Positions 1-6,092 of a stretch of DNA of 7,005 bases are shown piece after piece. Under the pieces are notes generated by a model, which saw only the letters and a program-made list of their open reading frames with translations, was not told the origin of the DNA and made no database searches. The stretch is from Paracoccaceae bacterium (lineage in GTDB: Bacteria; Pseudomonadota; Alphaproteobacteria; Rhodobacterales; Rhodobacteraceae). The DNA lies in contig JALXER010000117.1 in the NCBI GenBank assembly GCA_027069385.1, positions 1 through 7,005 of the forward strand, given 5' to 3'. Every line of letters begins with the position of its first letter. Position 1 is the stretch's first letter. Both the position numbers and the translations under genes were made by a program.

Positions 1-53
1 TTAGCCAGTCCATGGCTGGAGTGCGGGAGCCCCGTTCGAGCGGCGATGATACG

Positions 54-572
54 CTAGCCAGTCTTGCAGGCTTTTTGGATAAACGCTTCGACCTGAGCAC
101 GGGATTTCAAATGCACACAAGTCAGGTGATCTGGTGGATTTTGCATCAAAGCCAGATCGGTTTTGCGCTGCCGCCAACGATATCCACCCACCCAATTAAA
201 GATAAAATGCAGGTCGAACCGTTCGGGGCAACCCACCCCCATATCGGGGCGCGTTTTCCCATAATAACGCCAGCTTCGACGCACCACCCGCCAGACCCGC
301 AACCAGGTTGGCATATCGAGAAAGACCAAATGGTCGGCCCGCGCTATCCGCGCGGGAAAAGTGCTGTGATGGTTGCCGTCAAACACCCATTCGTCAGCCC
401 GTGTCGCTGCCAGCACCAGCGCGGTTGTTTCTGCTTTGCTCCGCTGCACCCAGCCCGGCTTCCAGTACATCGGGTCGATATGCACAACAGGCAGGCCCGT
501 GGCCTTTCCCAGACGGCGTGCCAGCGTTGACTTGCCGGAACCGGAACCGCCAATGACCATTACCCGCTGCAT
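54..572 (-). CDS. P-loop kinase-like NTPase (FlaR / adenylate kinase-like)
   Basis: This 172-residue protein has a textbook Walker A loop, GGSGSGKST, at residues 8-16, right after a first beta strand (MQRVMVIG). The segment HIDPMYWKPGW (31-41), the WVFDGNHHSTF stretch (62-72) and HLVFLDMP (81-88) match the pattern of small P-loop proteins annotated as 'topology modulation protein FlaR' or adenylate-kinase-like ATPases. These probably bind ATP and phosphorylate a small substrate that is unknown. An Arg/Trp-rich lid-like region (91-104) follows. I chose the ATG at 572 because GGGGGAAAG lies directly upstream and the P-loop begins near residue 8; the in-frame ATG at 656 would add 28 residues that do not resemble the family and would overlap the divergent VOC gene. 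It stands alone, divergent from the VOC gene. The fold is secure; substrate and role are not. Confidence 0.85.
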   Translation of the reverse strand: MQRVMVIGGSGSGKSTLARRLGKATGLPVVHIDPMYWKPGWVQRSKAETTALVLAATRADEWVFDGNHHSTFPARIARADHLVFLDMPTWLRVWRVVRRSWRYYGKTRPDMGVGCPERFDLHFIFNWVGGYRWRQRKTDLALMQNPPDHLTCVHLKSRAQVEAFIQKACKTG

Positions 573-654
573 CTTTCCCCCGTCGCATTTATTCAAGACC
601 CGCCCCGTGCGGGCGGCTAGGCTGCCGCAATACAACACTTGAAAAGGAGCCACC
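573..654. promoter_or_regulatory. Divergent intergenic region with overlapping GC-rich palindromes
   Basis: This 82-bp gap separates two divergent start codons, so it should hold promoters for both the NTPase and the VOC gene. Two adjacent inverted repeats are visible: CGCCC (601-605) with GGGCG (611-615), and GCGGC (613-617) with GCCGC (624-628). Their arms overlap by three bases, so only one can form at a time. They could be an operator or a leader hairpin for the VOC mRNA, whose ribosome site AAGGAG (644-649) lies 5 nt before its ATG. I could not assign convincing -35/-10 pairs. Confidence 0.35.
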
Positions 655-1029
655 ATGAAATTCCGCTATACCATTCTTTATGTGAAAGATGTCGAAACTA
701 CGCTTGAATTCTATAAAAACGCCTTTGGCCTGACCCGGCGCATGCTGACAGACGAGGGCGGCTATGCCGAACTGGATACGGGCGACACCGTGTTGGCATT
801 TGCTTCTTTCGAGACGGTTGCGCGCAAATCTCCGGCGCCGGCCAGCCCCGATGCGCCGACTTTCGAACTGGCCTTTGAAACCGATGATGTGAACGCCGCA
901 CTGGCGCGGGCCGTGCAGGAAGGGGCCAAACCGGTACAAGAAGCGACACAAATGCCATGGGGGCAAACCGTTGGCTATGTGTCCGACCCGAACGGGTTCC
1001 TGATCGAAATCTGCACCAAGATCGGGTAA
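655..1029 (+). CDS. VOC-superfamily (glyoxalase/bleomycin-resistance fold) protein
   Basis: This 124-residue protein shows the two beta-alpha-beta-beta-beta modules of the vicinal oxygen chelate fold. The first is FRYTILYVKDVETTLEFY (3-20) plus YAELDTGDTVLAF (37-49). The second is FELAFETDDV (70-79) plus the closing VSDPNGFLIEI (109-119). Glu39 and Glu118 sit where metal ligands usually lie. The histidine often found in the first strand is absent (RYTILYV), so glyoxalase I chemistry is not supported. VOC proteins of this size act as dioxygenases, lyases, or binding/resistance proteins in the cytoplasm; the substrate here cannot be told. The start is firm: AAGGAG lies 5 nt upstream of the ATG. 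It is convergent with the AraC-type gene, and a hairpin begins about 10 nt after its stop. Confidence 0.88.
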   Translation: MKFRYTILYVKDVETTLEFYKNAFGLTRRMLTDEGGYAELDTGDTVLAFASFETVARKSPAPASPDAPTFELAFETDDVNAALARAVQEGAKPVQEATQMPWGQTVGYVSDPNGFLIEICTKIG

Positions 1030-1261
1030 ACTGCACCCTTTTGGCATTTTGCCAAAGGCAAAATGCGCTGCGGCACCATGGCGGCGCGTCTGCCGCTGCG
1101 CCTGAGGCACACTACCACCCGCGCCGCAATGCAAATGCTGCGAGAGTGGCAAGGTCGCCTGCCCGATGCGCAACGGCCTCGCCGTTTGCGAATCCGGTTC
1201 GGGGCGGCGCGGGCGCGGCATGGCCAAGGGAGCAACAGCGGACGCGCCGCTTTGGCGGGGA
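1030..1261. other. Convergent intergenic region with nested inverted repeats
   Basis: I see no believable gene in these 232 bp between the VOC and AraC-type stop codons. Besides the REP-like hairpin (described separately) there is a 10-bp perfect inverted repeat: GCGGCGCGTC (1081-1090) with GACGCGCCGC (1241-1250). It brackets most of the region, and a nearby CGCTG/CAGCG pair extends it past a 3-nt bulge. Inside lies another hairpin: CGCAACGGC (1169-1177), loop CTC, GCCGTTTGCG (1181-1190), with one bulged T. The stretch could fold as one structured RNA at the end of either transcript. No strong T-tract follows any stem, so a Rho-independent terminator is not clear. Confidence 0.5.
1040..1082. 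repeat. REP-like intergenic palindrome, copy 1
   Basis: A perfect 10-bp inverted repeat, GCATTTTGCC (1044-1053) / GGCAAAATGC (1057-1066) with loop AAA, is followed by GCTGCGGCACCATGGC. A second hairpin, TTTGGCA (1040-1046) / TGCCAAA (1050-1056), shares bases with it and is mutually exclusive. The 24 bases from 1059 to 1082 match 6821-6844 at 21 of 24 positions, and all three differences are transitions. It sits about 10 nt after the VOC stop codon, a usual place for REP-type elements. I do not recognise a named family. Confidence 0.6.
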
Positions 1262-1891
1262 TCAGGCGAAGCCTTTGGCGGTTAGTTGCATGGCGATTTC
1301 GGGGCGAGATCTCAGCTTCAAAGGCGGCATACCGAACCAGCGGGTGAATTCGCGGGTCATGTGGGCCTGATCGGCATAGCCCGCCTGCAGTGCCACATCG
1401 CAAAGGTCACCTTTGCCGATCAGACGGGCAGCTTTGCGCGCCCTTGCCAATGACAGCCACGCCCCCGGGGTCCGGCCGGTTGCGCGGCAAATGCGTTGCA
1501 ATTGACGCGCATTCACCCCAAGCATTGCCGCGGCACGGGCCACCTTGCCGCTTTGGGCAATGGCGCCAAGCGCGTCGTCAATCAGCGCAGGCAGCACGGT
1601 AAAATCATTGATACGCTCGACAATTCGCCCCTGCCCGTCCAGCGGGTCAACGCAGGCCAGCAGCCCCGCCACATCGACCTGCACACCGGGGCGCAGGCGA
1701 AAGCCCTTCATATACTCCCCCGCTTTAATATCCACGCGGTAAGCCGATGAATCCAGCGCCGTGATCTGCCATTGCGGCCGGTCGCCCGGCAATGCCCGAA
1801 ACAGCAAATCGCGACAGCCATCGGGGATAATCGTTGCGGCACTATTCTGCGCCGCGTCATGTTCCCATTCTGCCAGAACCGTGCCTTGCAT
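1262..1891 (-). CDS. AraC-family transcriptional regulator with DUF6597-like N-terminus
   Basis: This is a 209-residue DNA-binding regulator. The C-terminal half is an AraC/XylS domain with two helix-turn-helix units: roughly 117-138 (VARAAAMLGVNARQLQRICR) and 162-187 (CDVALQAGYADQAHMTREF, then RWFG). The GYADQAHMTREF segment is the usual AraC hallmark. The N-terminal segment with PDGCRDLLF (23-31) resembles the DUF6597 sensory domain that often precedes such HTHs; its ligand is unknown. The ATG at 1891 lies only 2 nt past the uvrA TAG (1894-1896), and a GAAAG just inside the end of uvrA could serve as a weak ribosome site. That spacing suggests co-transcription, possibly translational coupling, with uvrA and hence possible DNA-damage control. 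The target genes cannot be read from the sequence. Confidence 0.88.
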   Translation of the reverse strand: MQGTVLAEWEHDAAQNSAATIIPDGCRDLLFRALPGDRPQWQITALDSSAYRVDIKAGEYMKGFRLRPGVQVDVAGLLACVDPLDGQGRIVERINDFTVLPALIDDALGAIAQSGKVARAAAMLGVNARQLQRICRATGRTPGAWLSLARARKAARLIGKGDLCDVALQAGYADQAHMTREFTRWFGMPPLKLRSRPEIAMQLTAKGFA

Positions 1892-1893
1892 CG

Positions 1894-4719
1894 CTAGAGC
1901 ATCGCTTTCAGGTAATGCCCCGTGTGGCTGCCCTTGGCTTGTGCCACCTGTTCGGGGGTGCCGGTTGCCACAATCTGGCCGCCGCCATCGCCGCCCTCGG
2001 GGCCGATATCGATAATATGATCGGCGGTCTTGATCACGTCGAGGTTATGTTCGATCACGATCACCGTGTTGCCTTGATCCACCAGTTCATGCAGCACTTC
2101 CAACAGCTTGCGCACATCTTCGAAATGCAGCCCCGTGGTCGGTTCGTCCAGAATATAGAGCGTCCGCCCGGTCGAGCGTTTGGCCAGTTCTTTCGACAGC
2201 TTCACCCGCTGGGCCTCGCCACCCGACAGGGTCGTGGCTTGCTGGCCGACCTTGATATAACCCAGCCCCACCCGCAACAGCGCGGTCATTTTATCGCGAA
2301 TGCTCGGCACTGCCTTGAAAAATTCGGCGGCCTCCTCGACCGTCATATCCAGCACGTCGGCAATCGAGCGCCCCTTGAACAGCACCTCCAGCGTTTCGCG
2401 GTTGAACCGCTTTCCGTGGCAGCTTTCGCATTCTACATATACGTCGGGCAAAAAGTGCATTTCGATCTTGATTACCCCGTCGCCCTTGCAGGCCTCGCAG
2501 CGCCCACCCTTGACGTTGAAACTGAACCGCCCGGGTTTATAGCCGCGGGCCTTGGCCTCGGGCAGGCCGGAAAACCAGTCGCGGATCGGGGTAAAGGCAC
2601 CGGTATAGGTGGCAGGATTTGATCGCGGCGTGCGGCCAATGGCGCGTTGGTCAATGTCGATCACCTTGTCCAGATGTTCCAGCCCCTTGATCGATTTGCA
2701 CGGTGCGGGCACCTTGCGGGCGCGGTTCAACCGCATAGAGGCGGTCTTGAACAGGGTCTCGATGGTCAGGGTCGATTTGCCGCCCCCCGAAACGCCGGTG
2801 ACACAGGTAAACGTACCCAGCGGAAAGCTGGCCGTCACGTCGCGCAGGTTGTTGCCGCTGGCCCCGCTGATCACGATTTTCTTGCCGTTGCCTTTGCGCC
2901 GTTCCGCCGGAATAGCAATGGAACGCTTGCCGGTAAGATACTGCCCTGTCAGTGATTTTTTGCATTTGGCGATTTGCGCCGGTGTGCCTTGCGCGATAAT
3001 TTCACCGCCATGAATCCCTGCGCCGGGGCCAATGTCGATAACGTGGTCGGCCTCGCGGATGGCCTCCTCGTCGTGTTCGACCACCAGCACCGAATTGCCC
3101 TGATCGCGCAGGTTTTTCAGCGTGGTCAGCAGCCGCCCGTTATCGCGCTGATGCAACCCGATGCTGGGTTCGTCCAGCACATAAAGCACCCCCGTCAACC
3201 CCGAGCCGATCTGGCTGGCCAGCCTGATGCGCTGGCTTTCGCCACCCGAAAGGGTGCCCGATGCGCGCGCCAAAGTCAGGTAATTGAGGCCCACATTCAC
3301 CAGAAACCCCAGCCTTTCGCGAATTTCCTTCAGAATCGCCGCGGCAATCTGGTTTTTCTGCTCCGACAGGCGCGCGGGCACGGTTTCGACCCAGTTGAGC
3401 GCCTCGGAAATCGACATCTGTACCAGTTGCCCCACATGCAGGTCGGCGATTTTTACCGCCAGCGCCTCGGGCTTCAGGCGAAATCCGTTGCAATCGGCGC
3501 AATGGCGGTTGTTCTGGTAGCGCTCGAATTCCTCGCGAATCCAGTTGCTGTCGGTCTCGCGATAGCGCCGCTCCATGTTGGGAATGACCCCCTCGAACGG
3601 GCGCTTGACCTCGTAAACCCGCCCGCCTTCGTCATAGCGAAACTTGATTTCCTCTCCCTTGGAGCCATAGAGCATCACCTGCTGCACGGCTTTGGGCAAG
3701 TCGGACCACGGCGCGGATTTCTTGAACTTGTAGTGCCGCGCCAGCGCCTCTATGGTTTGCCGAAAATAGGGAGATTTACCCTTGGCCCACGGGGCCAGCG
3801 CGCCGGCGTAAAGGCTGATGCTCTGGTCCGGAACAATCAGGTTTTCATCGAAAAACAGCTCTTTGCCCAGCCCGTCACAGGTCGGGCAGGCCCCCAGCGG
3901 CGCGTTGAACGAAAACAGCCGTGGTTCGATCTCGGGAATGGTAAAGCCGCTGACCGGACAGGCGTGGTTCTCGGAAAAGATCGTGCGTTCGGGGGTATCA
4001 CCGGCGGTTTCCAGCACCGCAATCCCGTCGGCCAGATCAAGCGCGGTGCGCAGGCTGTCGGCAAGGCGGGTTTCCAGCCCCGGTTTGATCACCAGCCGGT
4101 CAACCACCACATCGACATTATGACGATATTTTTTGTCCAGCTCGGGCACGTCGTCCAGCTCGTAAAACGTGTCATCCACCTTGACCCGCTGATAGCCCTG
4201 CTTTTTAAGTTCTTGAAAATACTTGCCATATTCACCCTTGCGATCCCGCACTACCGGTGCGAGCAGATAGGCACGGGTGCCTTCCTCCATGGCGATAATC
4301 CGGTCAACCATCTCGGAAACCTGCTGCGCCTCGATCGGCAGGCCGGTGGCAGGCGAATAGGGCGTGCCCACGCGGGCAAAAAGCAGGCGCAAATAGTCGT
4401 AAATCTCGGTCACGGTGCCCACGGTGGAGCGCGGGTTCTTGCTGGTGGTCTTTTGCTCGATCGAAATCGCCGGAGAAAGGCCCGAGATATGGTCCATATC
4501 CGGCTTTTGCATCATATCAAGGAACTGGCGGGCATAGGCGCTCAGACTTTCGACATAGCGCCGCTGTCCTTCGGCATAGATCGTGTCAAAGGCAAGGCTG
4601 GATTTGCCCGAGCCGGACAGACCGGTGATTACCACCAGCCGGTCACGCGGAATATCCACGTCGATTGATTTCAGGTTATGGGCACGCGCACCCCGAACCT
4701 CGATATTCTTTATCGCCAT
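1894..4719 (-). CDS. uvrA: UvrABC system protein A, excinuclease ATPase subunit
   Basis: This 941-residue protein is the damage-recognition ATPase of nucleotide excision repair; it dimerises, loads UvrB at lesions and then leaves. All family parts are present in order: Walker A1 GLSGSGKS (33-40), a UvrB-binding/insertion region after about 120, a first zinc module (254-281), signature LSGGESQR (490-497), Walker B LYVLDEPSIGL (512-522), Walker A2 GVSGGGKST (642-650), a complete second zinc module with Cys741, 744, 764 and 767, signature LSGGEAQR (831-838) and LYILDEP (854-860). In the first zinc module the usual CPxC reads CPVS, so the second ligand is Ser257 (others Cys254, 278, 281); I recall this from other alphaproteobacteria. 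I chose the ATG at 4719 because GGGGGAAGG lies 3 nt upstream and MAIKNIEVRGA is the family N-terminus. An upstream in-frame ATG at 4755 overlaps the probable LexA box and is unlikely. The downstream AraC-type gene follows after 2 nt. Confidence 0.98.
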   Translation of the reverse strand: MAIKNIEVRGARAHNLKSIDVDIPRDRLVVITGLSGSGKSSLAFDTIYAEGQRRYVESLSAYARQFLDMMQKPDMDHISGLSPAISIEQKTTSKNPRSTVGTVTEIYDYLRLLFARVGTPYSPATGLPIEAQQVSEMVDRIIAMEEGTRAYLLAPVVRDRKGEYGKYFQELKKQGYQRVKVDDTFYELDDVPELDKKYRHNVDVVVDRLVIKPGLETRLADSLRTALDLADGIAVLETAGDTPERTIFSENHACPVSGFTIPEIEPRLFSFNAPLGACPTCDGLGKELFFDENLIVPDQSISLYAGALAPWAKGKSPYFRQTIEALARHYKFKKSAPWSDLPKAVQQVMLYGSKGEEIKFRYDEGGRVYEVKRPFEGVIPNMERRYRETDSNWIREEFERYQNNRHCADCNGFRLKPEALAVKIADLHVGQLVQMSISEALNWVETVPARLSEQKNQIAAAILKEIRERLGFLVNVGLNYLTLARASGTLSGGESQRIRLASQIGSGLTGVLYVLDEPSIGLHQRDNGRLLTTLKNLRDQGNSVLVVEHDEEAIREADHVIDIGPGAGIHGGEIIAQGTPAQIAKCKKSLTGQYLTGKRSIAIPAERRKGNGKKIVISGASGNNLRDVTASFPLGTFTCVTGVSGGGKSTLTIETLFKTASMRLNRARKVPAPCKSIKGLEHLDKVIDIDQRAIGRTPRSNPATYTGAFTPIRDWFSGLPEAKARGYKPGRFSFNVKGGRCEACKGDGVIKIEMHFLPDVYVECESCHGKRFNRETLEVLFKGRSIADVLDMTVEEAAEFFKAVPSIRDKMTALLRVGLGYIKVGQQATTLSGGEAQRVKLSKELAKRSTGRTLYILDEPTTGLHFEDVRKLLEVLHELVDQGNTVIVIEHNLDVIKTADHIIDIGPEGGDGGGQIVATGTPEQVAQAKGSHTGHYLKAML

Positions 4720-4742
4720 CGGCCTTCCCCCAGTTAACAGCC

Positions 4743-4772
4743 TATATGTGAACAAAAGGTAAACAGATGCAA
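4743..4772 (-). promoter_or_regulatory. Putative uvrA promoter
   Basis: Read on the minus strand, TTGCAT (4767-4772) as -35 and CATATA (4743-4748) as -10 are 18 nt apart, placing the transcription start about 15-20 nt before the uvrA ribosome site. The probable LexA box fills the spacer. The -10 is only a fair match, so the exact boxes are uncertain. Confidence 0.45.
4750..4764 (-). promoter_or_regulatory. Probable LexA (SOS) operator of uvrA
   Basis: On the minus strand the sequence is GTTT-ACCTTTT-GTTC. The alphaproteobacterial LexA consensus is the direct repeat GTTC-N7-GTTC, so the match is 7 of 8 informative bases with exact spacing. It lies 31 nt upstream of the chosen uvrA start, inside the promoter spacer, where bound LexA would block RNA polymerase. 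uvrA is a standard SOS gene, which supports the call. No comparable site was found upstream of ssb. Confidence 0.6.
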
Positions 4773-4795
4773 GCGATTTTTTCGCAGCAAGGGGG

Positions 4796-4823
4796 TTGAT
4801 TTACAAATTCAATATTTTATATG
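4796..4823 (+). promoter_or_regulatory. Putative rhodanese gene promoter
   Basis: TTGATT (4796-4801) and TATATG (4818-4823) are separated by 16 nt on the plus strand in an AT-rich stretch, giving a short leader before the ribosome site GAGGGG (4845-4850). Spacing and composition are reasonable; the -10 is imperfect. Confidence 0.4.
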
Positions 4824-4856
4824 TGTTCCCAACGAAATTTTCCTGAGGGGATCCCC

Positions 4857-5210
4857 ATGTTTGGACGCCAATCCGCAAAACCCATTACGCCGCAAGACGC
4901 GGTAAGCAAGGTCAACAACAACGAAGCCATCATCATCGATGTGCGCGACATCAACGAACTGATGATGTCGGGCAAAGCCAAAGGCGCGATTCATGTGCCG
5001 CTGATGATGCTGCAAAGCAAAGCAGACCCCCGCCATCCCGAGTTCCACCCCGAACTGGATGTGGACAAACCGGTTATCATCTATTGCGCCTCGGGGTCTC
5101 GCTCGGGCATGGCCGCGCAGATGATGATGTCCTACGGGTTCAAAGAGGTGTACAATCTTGGCGGTCTGGCCCACTGGTACCACGGCGGCGGAGAGCTGGA
5201 AGCAGCTTAG
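4857..5210 (+). CDS. Single-domain rhodanese-like protein
   Basis: This 117-residue protein is one rhodanese domain, a fold that carries sulfur as a persulfide on an active-site cysteine. Visible landmarks are the strand and motif AIIIDVRDINE (24-34), the GAIHVPL segment (43-49), the active loop CASGSR with Cys77 (77-82) after VIIY, and the closing YNLGGLAHW (99-107). The CxxGxR loop is intact, so sulfurtransferase activity is plausible; donor and acceptor are unknown. No signal peptide or membrane segment is seen, so it is probably cytoplasmic. I chose the ATG at 4857, which has GAGGGG about 7 nt upstream and starts at MFGR; the in-frame ATG at 4821 lies within the putative -10 and is unlikely. 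The TAG stop spans the left junction of an inserted inverted-repeat element: TA is the putative target-site copy and G is the first base of the element. Confidence 0.93.
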   Translation: MFGRQSAKPITPQDAVSKVNNNEAIIIDVRDINELMMSGKAKGAIHVPLMMLQSKADPRHPEFHPELDVDKPVIIYCASGSRSGMAAQMMMSYGFKEVYNLGGLAHWYHGGGELEAA

Positions 5211-5470
5211 GATCAGGACCCATAAATCCGACGCCACCGGTTTGGCAGATTTTTCGCCTGACCATGAGCAAACCCGCAGGAATAGTGGCTCTATTTCAAG
5301 GGTTTGCGACCCCGTCAGGCGGAAAATATGCCGAATCCGAAGGACGCCAAATCCGCTTCATCTCAGCGGCTCGGGCCGCTTGGAAAGGGGCCACCCTGTC
5401 CGGCGCGGCCCAAACCGCCGAGCTATCGCGGATTTGACGCCGGTGGCGTCGGAGTAATGGGTCCTGATCC
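5210..5470. mobile_element. MITE-like element with 31-bp terminal inverted repeats
   Basis: The ends at 5210-5240 and 5440-5470 are inverted repeats matching at 29 of 31 positions (mismatches 5224/5456 and 5226/5454); the outer bases are GGATCAGGACCCAT. TA flanks both ends (5208-5209 and 5471-5472), consistent with a TA target duplication. There is no believable coding sequence inside, so it would need a transposase in trans. The interior forms two arms with no gap to the terminal repeats. Arm A is 5241-5335; its basal 22 bp (5241-5262 with 5314-5335) have one mismatch and two G-T wobbles. Arm B is 5345-5439; its basal 12 bp have one mismatch, and GGGCCGC (5373-5379) pairs with GCGGCCC (5405-5411) inside. 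The parent family is unknown to me; TA duplication would fit IS630-like or some IS5-like transposases. Confidence 0.82.
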
Positions 5471-5477
5471 TAGCACT

Positions 5478-5506
5478 AAAGGCGGGGCTTTGACCCCGCC
5501 TTTTTT
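5478..5506 (+). terminator. Rho-independent terminator of the rhodanese gene
   Basis: AAAGGCGGGG (5478-5487) pairs perfectly with CCCCGCCTTT (5494-5503) around a 6-nt loop, and a run of six Ts (5501-5506) completes a strong terminator on the plus strand. The stop codon of the convergent transglycosylase (TAA, 5505-5507) falls in the T-run. On the minus strand the stem is followed by only three Ts, so it may end that transcript less efficiently. It probably lay about 5 nt after the rhodanese stop before the MITE-like element inserted. Confidence 0.92.
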
Positions 5507-6092
5507 ACAGGGTCACATCGACCAGGATCTTGCGCACATATTCCTGCGTTTCCGCATAGGGCGGGATGCCGCCAAAACGCCTGACAGCGCCCGGTCCGGC
5601 GTTGTATGCGGCCAGGGCCAGTTCCCAAGTGCCGAAATGGTCGTACTGCTGGCGCAGGTATCGTGCCCCGCCCTCCAGATTTTCATACGAATCCCAAGGG
5701 TTTACGCCCAGCTCATCGGCGGTGCCGGGCATAAGCTGCGTCAGGCCGATCGCGCCACGGTTCGAGGTAATCGCCGCATCCCAGTTTGATTCGGCCGTCA
5801 CAAGGTTAAAGAACAACTGCGCGGGGATGTCATATCGCTTGGCCATCCGGATCGCGATTTCGAAATCGCTGCCGCCGGTGATTTCTTGCGGGATCGGAAA
5901 CGGGTCCGCCAAAATACGGTGATGCAGGTCCCGCAGGTTGGCGCTCATGCTGCCCGGCGTCAACTCGCGGTTCTGGTATTTGGCAATGATGCTGTTGGTG
6001 CCCTGAAATTGCAGGGTGTTGACGTTGACATCCTGCGCCACGGCTGTGCTGCCCAGCAAAGCCGTCAGGATTCCGGCCCGAAATCTGTTCAT
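5505..6092 (-). CDS. Secreted lytic transglycosylase (SLT/GH23-type domain)
   Basis: This 195-residue protein is predicted to cleave the glycan strands of peptidoglycan in the periplasm, forming 1,6-anhydro-muropeptides. An N-terminal signal peptide (MNRFRAGILTALLGSTAVAQ, 1-20) is likely cut after VAQ. The catalytic domain covers about 76-195: AESNWD with catalytic Glu101, SNRGAIGLTQLMPGTADELG (110-129), and AAYNAGPGAVRRFGGIPPY (161-179), all standard for the family. Residues 21-75 are a short linker without a recognised domain. Starts at 6122, 6104 and 6092 are all possible; I prefer 6092 because it places the signal peptide directly at the N-terminus and has GGG 7 nt upstream, but the ribosome site is weak. 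It is divergent from ssb and convergent with the rhodanese gene. Confidence 0.9.
   Translation of the reverse strand: MNRFRAGILTALLGSTAVAQDVNVNTLQFQGTNSIIAKYQNRELTPGSMSANLRDLHHRILADPFPIPQEITGGSDFEIAIRMAKRYDIPAQLFFNLVTAESNWDAAITSNRGAIGLTQLMPGTADELGVNPWDSYENLEGGARYLRQQYDHFGTWELALAAYNAGPGAVRRFGGIPPYAETQEYVRKILVDVTL

Noticed and set aside
1..195. Minus-strand frame ending at the window edge, overlapping the NTPase gene
   Set aside because: It is a shifted frame of the same DNA that encodes the NTPase C-terminus; the NTPase ends properly at 54. The repeated TAGCCAGTC at 2-10 and 55-63 is noted but too short to interpret.
589..1227. 212-codon minus-strand frame over the VOC gene and the gap after it
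   Set aside because: It is opposite the well-supported VOC gene, has no recognisable motif, and part of it is only the REP-like repeat translated.
1834..2622. 262-codon open frame on the plus strand spanning the AraC/uvrA boundary
   Set aside because: It is antisense to two well-supported genes and has no family features.
2974..4668. 564-codon open frame on the plus strand opposite uvrA
   Set aside because: It is fully antisense to unmistakable uvrA, its translation has no recognisable motif, and long antisense frames are common in GC-rich coding DNA.
4821..4856. Upstream in-frame ATG extending the rhodanese by 12 residues
   Set aside because: It lies within the putative -10 region and lacks a ribosome site, whereas the ATG at 4857 has GAGGGG at good spacing.
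5158..5457. Open frames running through the MITE-like element
   Set aside because: They start in the rhodanese gene or the terminal repeat, have no ribosome site or known motif, and the DNA is explained by its base pairing.
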